Positions 44,091-53,943 of a stretch of 64,000 nt of DNA are shown in pieces; within the stretch, counting starts at the first letter, position 1, and every line of letters starts with the position of its first letter. A program made the position numbers and the translations under genes. The notes below the pieces were generated by a model. The model was not told where the DNA came from. It searched no databases and saw nothing but the letters and a program-made list of their open reading frames with translations. The stretch is from Belliella calami (GTDB taxonomy: Bacteria > Bacteroidota > Bacteroidia > Cytophagales > Cyclobacteriaceae): positions 24,321 through 88,320 of the forward strand of contig NZ_JAKZGS010000018.1 in NCBI RefSeq assembly GCF_022549695.1, read 5' to 3'.

Positions 44091-47000
44091 ATGAGGAAAA
44101 TTTTACTTCTAGGACTTGCGTTCTTGATGGCATCTGCTTCGGTATTTGCACAAGGGCGCGTAGTTACTGGTACGGTAACATCCGGGGAAGACGGATTGCC
44201 GATTCCCGGAGCGTCAGTCGTAGTGAAAGGTACCACACTTGGTACTGCTACAGATTTGGACGGTAATTTCTCGTTGAGTGTTCCACAAGGAAGCAACATC
44301 TTGGTGTTTTCTTTTGTAGGAACTGAGACGCAGGAAGCTAATATTGGAAATAGATCTCAAGTTAATGTTGTATTACAACCTGATGTGAGGAGTTTGGAAG
44401 AAGTAGTTGTTACGGGCTATGGCTCCCAGCCAAAGAGAGAAGTAACTGGAGCGGTATCGTCCGTGAAAGGGGACGTGATTGAAAACTTACCAATGCAATC
44501 TTTTGACAGAGCATTACAGGGGAGAGCAGCAGGTGTACAGGTTAGGTCTTCAAATGGTTTACCAGGTGGTGCTGTCAATATCCGTATTCGTGGTGTTGGT
44601 TCAATTACCGCAGGGAATGAGCCGCTTTTCATCGTCGATGGTGTACAGTTAAACAATCAAGGAAACGCTTCTTTTACTCAAGATAATCCACTTGCATTTT
44701 TGAATCCTAATGATATTGAATCAATGGAGATTCTAAAAGATGCAGCTTCTGCAGCTATATATGGTTCACAAGCAGCTAACGGTGTTGTTATCATCACAAC
44801 GAGAAAAGGTAAGCAAGGAAAAGCAAGATTTGAATTCAATGCTTTTGCTGGTGAGACTCAGCCAATGAAATACTTAGATGTTTTAGGTGGTCCTGAGTGG
44901 TATTCCATGAGAAGAGATGGTCTTATCCAAGCAGGCGTAGGTAATCCACAAGCTAATTCTTTGAATGCAATGGGCATACTTCCTGCCAACTGGCAAGAAC
45001 TTGGGGCTGAAGGTTTAGATGCGATCGGATTAGGTTTACCTTCTTATGATTGGCAAAGAGAAGCAATGGGTAGTGGAAGATTGCAAACATATGAGCTCAA
45101 TGTATCTGGTGGTGATGAAAAGACAACATTCTTTATATCTGGAGCTTATAATTATCAAGAGTCTTCATTCAGACCAGTCGATTTTGAAAGAGGTACGTTT
45201 AGAACTTCATTAACTCACAAAGCAAATGACAGGCTAACATTAGAGACCAACATCAATTTGTCTACTATTTCTCAAAACACTCCTTTTGGAATAGATGGTT
45301 CTTCATTGGGTAGTCCAGCATTCTCTTCATCTACAGTGCTGCCTCACAACGCAATCTATAATGAGGATGGAAGCTTTAACACTACAATACGTGGAGTGTT
45401 GAATCAAAATATTGTATTGGTAAATGAATACAATTCAGGTACAACAAACACAAATGCAATTGTAGGTAATGTAGCTGCAAATTATAAAATATTGGACAAC
45501 TTAACGTATCGTGGTTTGGCTGGTATTGATTACAGAATGATTACTGAAAATCGATATAGAGATCCAAGAACCCCAGATGGTCAAGGTGTAAGAGGTAGAG
45601 CTACTGCAGCAAATGACTGGAGAACCAGGTTCATTACAACACATACTTTGAACTGGAATAAGACATATAATAATGTACATAATTTAACTGGCTTATTCGG
45701 TGTTGAATTTAATTCTGAAGTAAGACAAGGTTTGAACGGTGAATCTATTGGTTTTCCTACTTTCCAATTTCGTTATATAGACTCGGGTGCAACGCCTCAG
45801 TTTGTAGGAGGTTTTTGGACTGGATATAAGAGACAAAGTTTATTTGCTAGTGCTAACTATAATTACAAAGAAAAATACTTGTTTACTGCAACTGCGAGGT
45901 ATGATGGATCTTCTAGATTTGGAGCTAACACGCAATATGGTGTTTTTCCTTCTGTAAGAGCAGGTTGGAATGTTGCTATGGAAGACTTTTTGAAGGATTC
46001 TGATAAAATCACAGATCTAAAGTTAAGAGCTTCTTGGGGTAGATCAGGTAATGATCAAATCGGGAACTTCGCTGCTAGAGGACTTTATGGTGCAGGTGGA
46101 AATTATTCAGGGAATGCAGGTATTAGACCTACTTCCTTAGCAAATCTTGACTTAGGTTGGGAAACCAATCAAACTATTAACCTAGGTGTCGATTTCGGTT
46201 TCTTTAATAACAGGGTGACAGGTTCCGTAGATGTTTTTGATCAAAGAACCAAAGATTTGATTTTGAATCAACCTATTCTTTGGACCAATGGTTTTGGGAC
46301 AATTGCAAACAACGTTGGAGAATTGATGAACAAAGGAATTGAGTTTGAAGTAAGTACTGTGAATATTGACAAGGGTGGATTCCAATGGAGAACTTCATTT
46401 AACTTTACTTATATACGAAATGAAGTCGTTTCTCTATATGATGGGTTAGATGCATTGCCTGCAAATCCTGGTATTGCTGTGGGTCAGTCTGTTGGTAACC
46501 CACCATTTCCGGGAAGTCAAGCTCCAGGCTCACATTTTCTAGCTGAATATGCTGGTGTGAACCCGGCTACAGGTCGACCAATGTGGTTTGATGCTAATGG
46601 AAATAGAACTTATCAGCCGATTGCAAGCGATAGGACTTACTTTGGCTCTAACTTGGCACCATATTATGGAGGTCTGAGCAACACCTTTAAATATAAAGGT
46701 TTTGAGTTTACTGCATTCTTTACTTATGAATATGGTGCAGTTGTTTCAGATGGTCAGTATGGGTTTATAAGAGAAGCCGGAACAAGGCTTGCCTTGAATA
46801 CTTTGACAGAAATCGTGGATAGACAATGGACTACCCCTGGTGACATGACAGATATACCAAGAAATGTTGGGAATTCTAATGGTGGAAACGAGATTAGAAG
46901 CCAAGGTAGAAACTTTGGTACAGCAGCATTGTTGAATGCAGATTTTATCCGACTTGCACAGTTGCAACTAGGTTATACCTTTAGCTCAAGTACTATCAGA

Positions 47001-47156
47001 AACCTTGGTCTTACAAGGGCTAGAGTTTATGCAAACGCAATGAATCTATGGACATATGCTGATTATCCTGGATATGACCCTGAATTTACAGGAACAGGTA
47101 CAGGTCAAGTACCTATTACGAAAAGTTATCAGGTTGGTATTCAGTTAGGATTTTAA
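44091..47156 (+). CDS. SusC/RagA family TonB-linked outer-membrane protein
   Basis: 1021 residues: signal peptide ending SVFAQ (about residue 21), CarboxypepD_reg-like domain (VTGTVTSGEDGLPIPGASV), a TonB-box-like EEVVVTGYG, plug about 115-240 (IRIRGVGSITAGNEPLFIVDG, then AAIYGSQAANGVVIITT) and a 22-strand type barrel ending VGIQLGF. Full length. Followed 12 bp later by SusD. Import substrate unknown. Confidence 0.95.
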   Translation: MRKILLLGLAFLMASASVFAQGRVVTGTVTSGEDGLPIPGASVVVKGTTLGTATDLDGNFSLSVPQGSNILVFSFVGTETQEANIGNRSQVNVVLQPDVRSLEEVVVTGYGSQPKREVTGAVSSVKGDVIENLPMQSFDRALQGRAAGVQVRSSNGLPGGAVNIRIRGVGSITAGNEPLFIVDGVQLNNQGNASFTQDNPLAFLNPNDIESMEILKDAASAAIYGSQAANGVVIITTRKGKQGKARFEFNAFAGETQPMKYLDVLGGPEWYSMRRDGLIQAGVGNPQANSLNAMGILPANWQELGAEGLDAIGLGLPSYDWQREAMGSGRLQTYELNVSGGDEKTTFFISGAYNYQESSFRPVDFERGTFRTSLTHKANDRLTLETNINLSTISQNTPFGIDGSSLGSPAFSSSTVLPHNAIYNEDGSFNTTIRGVLNQNIVLVNEYNSGTTNTNAIVGNVAANYKILDNLTYRGLAGIDYRMITENRYRDPRTPDGQGVRGRATAANDWRTRFITTHTLNWNKTYNNVHNLTGLFGVEFNSEVRQGLNGESIGFPTFQFRYIDSGATPQFVGGFWTGYKRQSLFASANYNYKEKYLFTATARYDGSSRFGANTQYGVFPSVRAGWNVAMEDFLKDSDKITDLKLRASWGRSGNDQIGNFAARGLYGAGGNYSGNAGIRPTSLANLDLGWETNQTINLGVDFGFFNNRVTGSVDVFDQRTKDLILNQPILWTNGFGTIANNVGELMNKGIEFEVSTVNIDKGGFQWRTSFNFTYIRNEVVSLYDGLDALPANPGIAVGQSVGNPPFPGSQAPGSHFLAEYAGVNPATGRPMWFDANGNRTYQPIASDRTYFGSNLAPYYGGLSNTFKYKGFEFTAFFTYEYGAVVSDGQYGFIREAGTRLALNTLTEIVDRQWTTPGDMTDIPRNVGNSNGGNEIRSQGRNFGTAALLNADFIRLAQLQLGYTFSSSTIRNLGLTRARVYANAMNLWTYADYPGYDPEFTGTGTGQVPITKSYQVGIQLGF

Positions 47157-47168
47157 ATGTAGATAACA

Positions 47169-48692
47169 ATGAAAAAGAAAAATTATATATATAAATATGC
47201 ATTCACGATTCTCTTAGGATTATCAATTGGTGTCACTTCCTGTGACATAAATGTAGATCCAAGGCAGTCTATTGATAGTAGCTCAGCATTGACTTCTCCC
47301 GAAGGTGTAGATGCGGCAGTGAACTCGGTGTATGCAAGACTTAGAGCAGTAAGTAATTATGGTAGAGATTTGTTAGCTGTATCTGATGCACTTGCTGATG
47401 TTGGACGTACTACTTCAAATTCGGGTAGGTTGATCCAAGAAAATAATAATCAACCAAATGCTCATTTTAGTGCAGCTTTTTGGCAAAATTCTTATGCTGC
47501 AATTAATGAAGCTAACCTTATATTGGATGCAGTAGAACTTGGAGTATCTGGAGCCTCTTCAACACAACTTGCCCTTTGGGAAGGTGAGATGAAGTTTTTG
47601 AGAGCTCTTTACTACTTTGATTTAGTTAAAGCTTATGCTTACATACCGACTGCTATTTATCAGCCAGGAATTGTAGATGAAGGAGGTATTCCTATGCCTT
47701 TGGAAGGTTCAATTACCTCTGATATTGCTTTCAATAGAAATTCATCTAGGTTAACTATTCAGGAAAATTACGATCAAATTGTAACTGATTTGAATCAAGC
47801 AATAACTGCTCTAGGGACAGCTAATCGCGGTGGGACTCAATATGCTTCTGTGGGTGCAGCTCAAGGGCTTTTGGCTAGGGTATTGTTGTACAGAGGGGAT
47901 TGGCAAGGTGCCGTTACTGCTTCTACTGCTGCTTTGGCTTCACAAACTGGGACAGTACTTGAAGGGATGAGTTATGTGGATGGCTGGAGAGCAACTATCC
48001 ATCCAGAAGCAATGTTTGAAGTGAGGTTTCAAATTGCAGCTGAAGCTATTGGTGTAAATGAATCTCTGCAAACTACTTTTACAGCACTTTTGAGCCTTGG
48101 AAACAAGAATTCTCAAGGTGGATGGGGTGATTTTATTCCAAATCAGACAGTATTAAATTTCTTTGGATTGGCACCTCTTCAATTAGCTGAGCCTGCTAAC
48201 GATAACAACAATTGGGATGTAACTCGAAATGATGATGTAAGAGCATTTTTGTACACTACTGGAAATACTGCTAGAGGAACAAGAAATATTGAATGTATCA
48301 AGTTTCTTTCTAAAGCTGGATTTGTTTACGGTGATAATGTTCCTGTAATTAGAAAGTCAGAGATGCACTTGATCAGAGCGGAAGCAAATTATCATTTAGG
48401 GAATGTAGGTGCGGCACTTACTGAACTTAATGACTTTAAAGAATTAAGAGGTCTTGATGCTGTTACACTTACAGGTGAAGCTGTTTTGGAAGAGATTCTT
48501 TTGGAAAGATTTAAAGAGTTTGCTTTTGAAGGTCATAGATTCTTTGATCTGAAAAGATATGGAAGAGGACTTGTTAAGACATATTTGGGGCCTAATAATA
48601 ATGTTCCTTTCGATGACTTTAGAATAATTCCTCAAATCCCTCAGCGTGAAGTTGATGGGAATCCAAACCTTAATCAAAACAGAGGATACTAA
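47169..48692 (+). CDS. SusD/RagB-family nutrient-binding lipoprotein
   Basis: 507 residues with a lipobox VTSC (Cys25). Classic RagB/SusD pattern: helical TPR core, AINEANLILDAVE, GEMKFLRALYYFDLVKAY, and the C-terminal RLIRAEANYHLG-like and LLERFKEFAFEGHRFFDLKRYGRG blocks. It is the surface lid of the upstream SusC. Downstream are two further secreted genes. Confidence 0.94.
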   Translation: MKKKNYIYKYAFTILLGLSIGVTSCDINVDPRQSIDSSSALTSPEGVDAAVNSVYARLRAVSNYGRDLLAVSDALADVGRTTSNSGRLIQENNNQPNAHFSAAFWQNSYAAINEANLILDAVELGVSGASSTQLALWEGEMKFLRALYYFDLVKAYAYIPTAIYQPGIVDEGGIPMPLEGSITSDIAFNRNSSRLTIQENYDQIVTDLNQAITALGTANRGGTQYASVGAAQGLLARVLLYRGDWQGAVTASTAALASQTGTVLEGMSYVDGWRATIHPEAMFEVRFQIAAEAIGVNESLQTTFTALLSLGNKNSQGGWGDFIPNQTVLNFFGLAPLQLAEPANDNNNWDVTRNDDVRAFLYTTGNTARGTRNIECIKFLSKAGFVYGDNVPVIRKSEMHLIRAEANYHLGNVGAALTELNDFKELRGLDAVTLTGEAVLEEILLERFKEFAFEGHRFFDLKRYGRGLVKTYLGPNNNVPFDDFRIIPQIPQREVDGNPNLNQNRGY

Positions 48693-48706
48693 AATTGAAT
48701 AAGACT

Positions 48707-49186
48707 ATGAAAAAGATATTATCTATATTTTCTCTAGTGATGGTTTTTGCATTCGGTTCTTGTATCGAACAGAACTATCCTATATGGGAAGGCGCTGAGG
48801 TTGAGTTTCAAACAGCAGTAGTTACTGCTCCTGTAGCAGGGCAGACTTACCCAAGAGTTACAGTTGCAAATACTGTAGGTACACGTGATCTTCAGGTTAA
48901 TCTCGTCGCTAGACAAAGAACAAGTGACGAGACCATTACCTACAGAGTTGTTTCTGAAGGAACTACTGCAGTAGCAGGTACAGATTATAATGTATCGGGA
49001 TCCTTGGTGATTCCTGCGAATACTTCAATAGCAAATTTGACAATTGATATCATTAATACTGGTGCCATTGGAGGTTCTGTTGACTTGCTTCTTGAATTGG
49101 AAGGTAATTCAGAAATTTCACCAAGTGAAAACTACAAAAGGGTTCAGGTTAGAATTACTAGACCAGCTCCTCCTGTAGAAGATTAA
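48707..49186 (+). CDS. SusCD-associated lipoprotein with Calx-beta-like domain
   Basis: 159 residues from ATG 48707, 14 bp after the SusD stop; a TTG at 48695 is less likely. Lipobox FGSC, then a beta-sandwich with ETITYRVVSEGTTAVAGTDY and a VTIPANTSIANLTIDI-like strand, the pattern of Calx-beta or DUF4843-type surface proteins. Probably the third, surface-exposed component of the SusCD operon. Terminator follows. Confidence 0.8.
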   Translation: MKKILSIFSLVMVFAFGSCIEQNYPIWEGAEVEFQTAVVTAPVAGQTYPRVTVANTVGTRDLQVNLVARQRTSDETITYRVVSEGTTAVAGTDYNVSGSLVIPANTSIANLTIDIINTGAIGGSVDLLLELEGNSEISPSENYKRVQVRITRPAPPVED

Positions 49187-49207
49187 TTTTGCAATAAATT
49201 AAAAGTA

Positions 49208-49237
49208 AAAAGGCTGGGTTTTCCCGGCCTTTTTTTA
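49208..49237 (+). terminator. Terminator of the second SusCD operon
   Basis: AAGGCTGGG/CCCGGCCTT stem (one G-T pair), T4 loop, then a T7 run, 22 bp after the stop of the Calx-beta lipoprotein gene. Confidence 0.88.
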
Positions 49238-49246
49238 TATTTGAGT

Positions 49247-49918
49247 ATGAGAAAAATTAGTTTGTTATTAGTTGTGTTAGTTATTTGCTCCTTGAACTTT
49301 GCAAAAGCTCAGATGCAAGTCTTGAGAGATCAGGCTACTGGTAATCCAGTTATGACGAATTCTTATCCTGAGGTTAAAGGGAGTCAGTATTGGAAAGAGT
49401 TTGACAAAGGATCTATTCTATTTACTGAAAAAGATACAGCTAATGAGGTTGTAATTGCATTCAATGCATTTAATCATACCCTTGAATATAGAGAAGGAAG
49501 AGATTTAAAGTTTTATTCTCCAGGTAGAATTAAAGGATTTGTTCTGAATTCTGAATCTTCACCGCAATTTTATGTATCTGGTTATGATATCCCCAATGTA
49601 GGATCAAATAGGTTTGTGGAATTGTTGGTACATGGAAATTATACACTTGTAAACCATAAGTATAAAATCATGAATAATGACCCTGGTGCAACTTATGGAT
49701 CTCAAAGAGCAAAAGCATTTTCGAATGTCGAAGATTTGTATGTTTTCAAAGATGGAAAAGCTTTCTTATGGAAAATAAAGAAAAAAGGGCTAGTGGAATT
49801 TTTTGGTGCAGATGTTTTTGCATTAATCAATCAACTAAGTGAAAAATACACTCTTGATTTAAAAGAAAAAAATGATATCAGAAGATTGATCATGTTGATG
49901 AATTCTGGAAACAATTAG
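49247..49918 (+). CDS. Secreted protein of unknown function
   Basis: 223 residues from ATG 49247 (a TTG 6 bp earlier is possible). Signal peptide ending NFAKAQ (about residue 20), then a beta-rich N-terminal half (KGSILFTEKDTANEVVIAFNAF, LKFYSPGRIKGFVLN) and a helical C-terminal tail. I recognise no family. It starts 10 bp past the SusCD operon terminator and so is probably separate, although read-through is possible. Confidence 0.75.
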   Translation: MRKISLLLVVLVICSLNFAKAQMQVLRDQATGNPVMTNSYPEVKGSQYWKEFDKGSILFTEKDTANEVVIAFNAFNHTLEYREGRDLKFYSPGRIKGFVLNSESSPQFYVSGYDIPNVGSNRFVELLVHGNYTLVNHKYKIMNNDPGATYGSQRAKAFSNVEDLYVFKDGKAFLWKIKKKGLVEFFGADVFALINQLSEKYTLDLKEKNDIRRLIMLMNSGNN

Positions 49919-50031
49919 TTCGTGTTTCAATCGATTATTCGAATTTTAGAATTATAATTAAATTTGAAGTGCTTATAGAGTATTTGAATTGATCTGTTTC
50001 CAATTGAAATAGCTGTTCAAACCTGAAAATA

Positions 50032-50063
50032 TTGGTTTAATAAATACGAATCACTTACTTTTG
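50032..50063 (+). promoter_or_regulatory. Promoter of the queD-like gene
   Basis: TTG at 50032-50034, a 21-bp spacer, and TACTTTTG at 50056-50063; ATG at 50084. Confidence 0.68.
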
Positions 50064-50083
50064 CATTCCAAATCAATTAATCA

Positions 50084-50503
50084 ATGATACACGTTTGCAG
50101 AAAAGAACATTTCAATGCAGCCCATAAGCTTTGGAATCCTAAATGGTCGGAAGAAAAAAATGTGGAGGTTTTTGGTCCTTGTGCCAATGTAAATTGGCAT
50201 GGTCATAATTTCGAACTTATTGTCACTGTCAAAGGATTACCTGACGCTGATACAGGTTTTGTAGTGGATCTAAAGCAATTGAGCAATATAATCAGATCGC
50301 TCGTTATTGATAAAGTTGACCATAAAAACCTTAACCTAGATGTGGATTTTATGCTCGGAAAAATGGCGAGTTGCGAAAATCTTGTCATGGAGTTTTGGAA
50401 AATCCTAGAGCCTGCTGTAAATGAAATCGTACCGCATGGCAAGCTTTATAAATTGACACTTTACGAAACTCCTAGAAATTTTGTAGAATATTTTGGGGAG
50501 TAA
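50084..50503 (+). CDS. queD: 6-carboxytetrahydropterin synthase / 6-pyruvoyl-tetrahydropterin synthase family
   Basis: 139 residues. Zinc ligands are His14 (FNAAHKL), His39 and His41 (HGHNFEL); catalytic residues are Cys33, Asp79-His80 (DKVDHKNLN) and Glu128 (LYETPRNFVEY). The Cys-to-HGH spacing is Cx5HGH, as in mammalian pyruvoyl-tetrahydropterin synthase, rather than the Cx3HGH of typical bacterial QueD, and the C-terminal block also resembles the eukaryotic enzyme. Expected role is queuosine precursor synthesis with QueE, but a pterin (biopterin-type) role is possible. Lies alone between its promoter and a terminator. Confidence 0.85.
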   Translation: MIHVCRKEHFNAAHKLWNPKWSEEKNVEVFGPCANVNWHGHNFELIVTVKGLPDADTGFVVDLKQLSNIIRSLVIDKVDHKNLNLDVDFMLGKMASCENLVMEFWKILEPAVNEIVPHGKLYKLTLYETPRNFVEYFGE

Positions 50504-50527
50504 TGATCTTTAATAATTTAAAATTTT

Positions 50528-50565
50528 GGGTAGCCTCTTTTTGTTGGGGCTGCCCTTTATTTTTT
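50528..50565 (+). terminator. Terminator after the queD-like gene
   Basis: GGGTAGCCTC/GGGGCTGCCC, a 10-bp stem with two G-T pairs and an 8-nt loop, then T-rich DNA, 25 bp after the stop. Confidence 0.75.
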
Positions 50566-50620
50566 ATTAACTTCAAAGTGAAAACGTCCTATTTATAATG
50601 TTAGAGCTACTCAATAAAAA

Positions 50621-51727
50621 ATGAAATATTATATCATATCAGGTGAAAGGTCAGGAGACTTGCACGCCTCCAACTTGATCAAATCTCTTAAAGCTAAAGA
50701 CCTCAATGCTACATTTAGAGGAATGGGAGGTGACTATTCTAAGAAGCAAGGACAAGAACTCCATGTTCATTATGAGGAAGTAGCATTAATGGGTTTTTTG
50801 GAAGTTGTTTTGGGATTTAGGAAAGTTTTGAAATACCTTTCTCTTGTCAAAAATGATATCTTGAACTATCAACCTGATGTTGTGATTTTAGTTGATTATG
50901 GAGGATTCAACATGAAAATAGCCAAATTTGCCAACACCAACAATTTTCCAGTACATTATTACATTCCTCCTAAAGTTTGGGCGTGGAATCAAAAGAGGGC
51001 TCTTAAGATCAAGAAGTATGTAGATAAGGTCTATTGTATTTTGCCTTTTGAAGTTGAATTTTTTGAGAAATTTCAGGTTAATGCCACTTATGTAGGAAAT
51101 CCATTGTTGGACGAACTGAAAGAGTTCAAACCTCATGATTTTTTCTATCAAAAAAATGAATTGAGTTATCAGCCGATAATCGCTTTGTTGCCAGGTAGCA
51201 GAAAGCAGGAATTGGCAAATATGATGAAAGTGATGATTTCTTTGGTAAAAGATTTCCCGAATGCTCAGTTTGTAGTTGCTGGAGTTAAAAATCTTCCTGA
51301 GGATTTGTATCAGCCTGCTATCGATGCTGGAATCAAAGTGGTATTTGATCAGACTTATGATATTCTTCATCATGCCAATGCAGCGATTGTGACTTCAGGC
51401 ACTGCAACGCTCGAGACGGCATTGTTCAGAATTCCACAAGTAGTCGTGTATAAAACTAGTTCCTTGAGTTATGCTATCGCAAAAAACCTTATTCGAGTGC
51501 CATATATTTCACTTGTTAATTTGATTGCAGGGAGAGAGGTAGTAAAAGAGCTGATTCAATCTGATTTTAATAGGGAATTGATTTCAGAAGAGCTCAATAA
51601 AATTTTAGGCAATAATATTTATAGAGGGATGATGTTGCAGGGTTATGATGATATCAAAAATAAAATTGGCGAAAATCAAGCTTCTTCAACTACAGCAGAT
51701 CTGATTTGGAATAGTATCAATGTTTAA
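50621..51727 (+). CDS. lpxB: Lipid-A-disaccharide synthase
   Basis: 368 residues of a GT19 glycosyltransferase. Blocks seen: ISGERSGDLHASNLI, FRGMGGDYSKKQG, DVVILVDYGGFNMKIAKFA, YYIPPKVWAWNQKRA, YVGNPLLDEL and LPGSRKQEL, then SGTATLETALF near the donor site. It joins two lipid A precursors (UDP-diacylglucosamine and lipid X) at the inner membrane. Convergent with clpX across a shared terminator. Confidence 0.95.
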   Translation: MKYYIISGERSGDLHASNLIKSLKAKDLNATFRGMGGDYSKKQGQELHVHYEEVALMGFLEVVLGFRKVLKYLSLVKNDILNYQPDVVILVDYGGFNMKIAKFANTNNFPVHYYIPPKVWAWNQKRALKIKKYVDKVYCILPFEVEFFEKFQVNATYVGNPLLDELKEFKPHDFFYQKNELSYQPIIALLPGSRKQELANMMKVMISLVKDFPNAQFVVAGVKNLPEDLYQPAIDAGIKVVFDQTYDILHHANAAIVTSGTATLETALFRIPQVVVYKTSSLSYAIAKNLIRVPYISLVNLIAGREVVKELIQSDFNRELISEELNKILGNNIYRGMMLQGYDDIKNKIGENQASSTTADLIWNSINV

Positions 51728-51923
51728 GAGTCGATTGAATCTTCAATTTTCTCTTTTTTGCAATTCACAATTCTCTCCATATTTCATATCCAAATTGGAT
51801 GTTTTGGTGAAATAACAAAATAGACCTAGTTGGTTTCAAACTATTCGACTTAAAAAAGTATGAGGTATCTAAAGATAAGATTTTTTGTATTTTATAATTT
51901 CTATTGAAAAAATAAATAAAAAC

Positions 51924-51961
51924 AAAAAGGGGAGCATGTTTATGAACCTGCTCCCCTTTTT
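51924..51961. terminator. Bidirectional terminator between lpxB and clpX
   Basis: 13-bp perfect stem AAAAAGGGGAGCA/TGCTCCCCTTTTT with a 12-nt loop. The A and T flanks serve both converging genes; clpX stops 5 bp beyond. Confidence 0.88.
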
Positions 51962-51965
51962 GTTT

Positions 51966-53192
51966 TTAAGCTACCTGAAGTTTTTTAAACTTCGATTTAT
52001 CGAATTGTTCGTGAGCGTATTTCGCATCAATAATCAATTCTTTGACTTTATTGTCCGAAGGGAGTTCGTACATCGCATCGGTAACGATAGCTTCACAGAT
52101 TGATCTGAGACCTCTTGCTCCCAGGTTGTATTCCATAGCTTTTTCTACGATGTAATCCACACCACTTTCTTCGAACACCAAATTCACACCTTCCATTTCC
52201 ATCAGCTTTTGATATTGTTTGATGAGTGCATTTTTAGGCTCTGTCAAAATACTTTTCAAAGCAGTTTTGTCTAGTGGGTCCAAATGTGTAACTACAGGAA
52301 GTCGTCCGATCAATTCTGGGATTAACCCAAATGACTTCAAATCTTGGGCAGTTACATATTGCAGCAAATTATCTCTATCTGCGTGGGCTTTATCCTCAGC
52401 TTTACCAAAACCCAAAGGCTGTGTATTCAATCTTCTTGCAATATGTCTTGTGATTCCATCAAAAGCCCCACCACACACAAAAAGTATGTTTTCGGTATTG
52501 ACAGCGATCATTTTCTGGTCAGGATGCTTTCTTCCTCCTTGAGGTGGTACATTCACTATAGTACCCTCAAGAAGTTTCAAAAGTGCCTGCTGAACCCCCT
52601 CACCACTCACATCTCTTGTGATGGAGGGATTATCTGACTTTCTTGCGATCTTATCAAGTTCATCGATATAGACAATTCCTTTTTCAGCAGCTTCAACATT
52701 ATAATCAGCTGCTTGAAGTAACCTTGTCAGAATACTTTCTACATCTTCACCTACATAGCCTGCTTCTGTCAAGACTGTTGCATCAGCGATACAAAATGGT
52801 ACCTCTAAAACCTTGGCCAATGTTTTTGCCAAATAGGTTTTTCCTGTACCAGTTTCGCCTACCATGATGATATTCGATTTTTCGATCTTAATCTCATCAT
52901 CAGCATTGATTTTTTGCTGTAACCTCTTGTAATGATTATATACTGCAACGGTCAGCACCTTTTTGGCTTCAAATTGACCAATTACATATTCATTTAGGAA
53001 CTCAGTGAGTTCCTTGGGTTTTTTGAGTTTGAACTTTTGGTTTTTCTCTGGTTTTTTGGTTTTCTCCTCTTCCCCGAGAATCTGATATGCCTGATCTATG
53101 CAAAAATTGCATATATGTGCAGAAATACCAGATACCATTAGATCTACATCTTTTTTATTTCTTCCACAAAAGGAGCATGTAACTTGAGCCAT
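51966..53192 (-). CDS. clpX: ATP-dependent Clp protease ATP-binding subunit ClpX
   Basis: 408 residues. N-terminal zinc-binding domain with two CxxC pairs ([10 protein letters not shown] and CNFCIDQAY), Walker A GETGTGKT, Walker [14 protein letters not shown], and the ClpX pore and sensor blocks ([19 protein letters not shown], and [11 protein letters not shown]). It unfolds tagged proteins and feeds them to ClpP. Its start overlaps the clpP stop by 1 bp (TAATG). Confidence 0.97.
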   Translation of the reverse strand: MAQVTCSFCGRNKKDVDLMVSGISAHICNFCIDQAYQILGEEEKTKKPEKNQKFKLKKPKELTEFLNEYVIGQFEAKKVLTVAVYNHYKRLQQKINADDEIKIEKSNIIMVGETGTGKTYLAKTLAKVLEVPFCIADATVLTEAGYVGEDVESILTRLLQAADYNVEAAEKGIVYIDELDKIARKSDNPSITRDVSGEGVQQALLKLLEGTIVNVPPQGGRKHPDQKMIAVNTENILFVCGGAFDGITRHIARRLNTQPLGFGKAEDKAHADRDNLLQYVTAQDLKSFGLIPELIGRLPVVTHLDPLDKTALKSILTEPKNALIKQYQKLMEMEGVNLVFEESGVDYIVEKAMEYNLGARGLRSICEAIVTDAMYELPSDNKVKELIIDAKYAHEQFDKSKFKKLQVA

Positions 53193-53866
53193 TATTTTGC
53201 TTTTCTTATCAAAACTTCATCAATTAAACCATATTCTTTGGCTTCTGGTGCTTTCATCCAATAATCTCTGTCAGAGTCTCTTTCTATATCTTCGTAAGAC
53301 TTGCCTGAGTGCATAGCCAATATGTCGTAAAGCTCTTTTTTCATTGACATAATTAATTTCAATGAGATCTCCATATCCCTTGATTGACCTTGCATTCCTC
53401 CTGATGGCTGATGAATCATCACTCTTGAATGTTGAAGTGCAGACCTTTTGTCTTTTGCACCACCTGCAAGCAATACTGCTCCCATGGAAGCTGCGATACC
53501 TGTACAGATGGTTGCTACGTCAGGATTGATATATTGCATTGTATCATAGATTCCTAAGCCAGCTGTAACTGATCCTCCTGGACTATTTACATAGAGCAAA
53601 ACGTCCTTCTTAGGGTCGGTAGATTCCAAGAATAGTAATTGAGCAGTAATGATGTTTGCGATAAAATCATCAACTTGGGTTCCCAAGAAAATAATTCTAT
53701 CCATGATTAATCTTGAGAAAACATCAATTTCTCTGAAATTTGTTGGACGTTCTTCAATCACTGATCGAGTCATTCCATTGATGAAGGTATCATATTGGTC
53801 AAATGCATTGCCACTAATACCTTGATTGTGAACTGCAAATTTTCTGAATTCGTCTTTATTGAACAT
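53192..53866 (-). CDS. clpP: ATP-dependent Clp protease proteolytic subunit
   Basis: 224 residues. Catalytic Ser in [14 protein letters not shown] and His in [13 protein letters not shown], with the usual downstream Asp in the DSDRDYWM region, and the family block [25 protein letters not shown]. Fourteen-subunit barrel protease partner of ClpX. Operon clpP-clpX, with tig encoded just upstream on the same strand and separated by a terminator. Confidence 0.97.
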   Translation of the reverse strand: MFNKDEFRKFAVHNQGISGNAFDQYDTFINGMTRSVIEERPTNFREIDVFSRLIMDRIIFLGTQVDDFIANIITAQLLFLESTDPKKDVLLYVNSPGGSVTAGLGIYDTMQYINPDVATICTGIAASMGAVLLAGGAKDKRSALQHSRVMIHQPSGGMQGQSRDMEISLKLIMSMKKELYDILAMHSGKSYEDIERDSDRDYWMKAPEAKEYGLIDEVLIRKAK

Positions 53867-53892
53867 GTTGATTTTTTTAGTCGTTTACAAAA

Positions 53893-53922
53893 ATAAAAAA
53901 AGCCCTTAAAGAAGGACTTTTT
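53893..53922 (-). terminator. Terminator of tig
   Basis: On the minus strand, AAAGTCCTT/AAGGGCTTT (one G-T pair) with a short loop is followed by a T7 run, 20 bp beyond the tig stop. On the plus strand the same arms have a mismatch, so it serves tig. Confidence 0.8.
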
Positions 53923-53943
53923 GTTAACGAAATTGTTTCAGAA

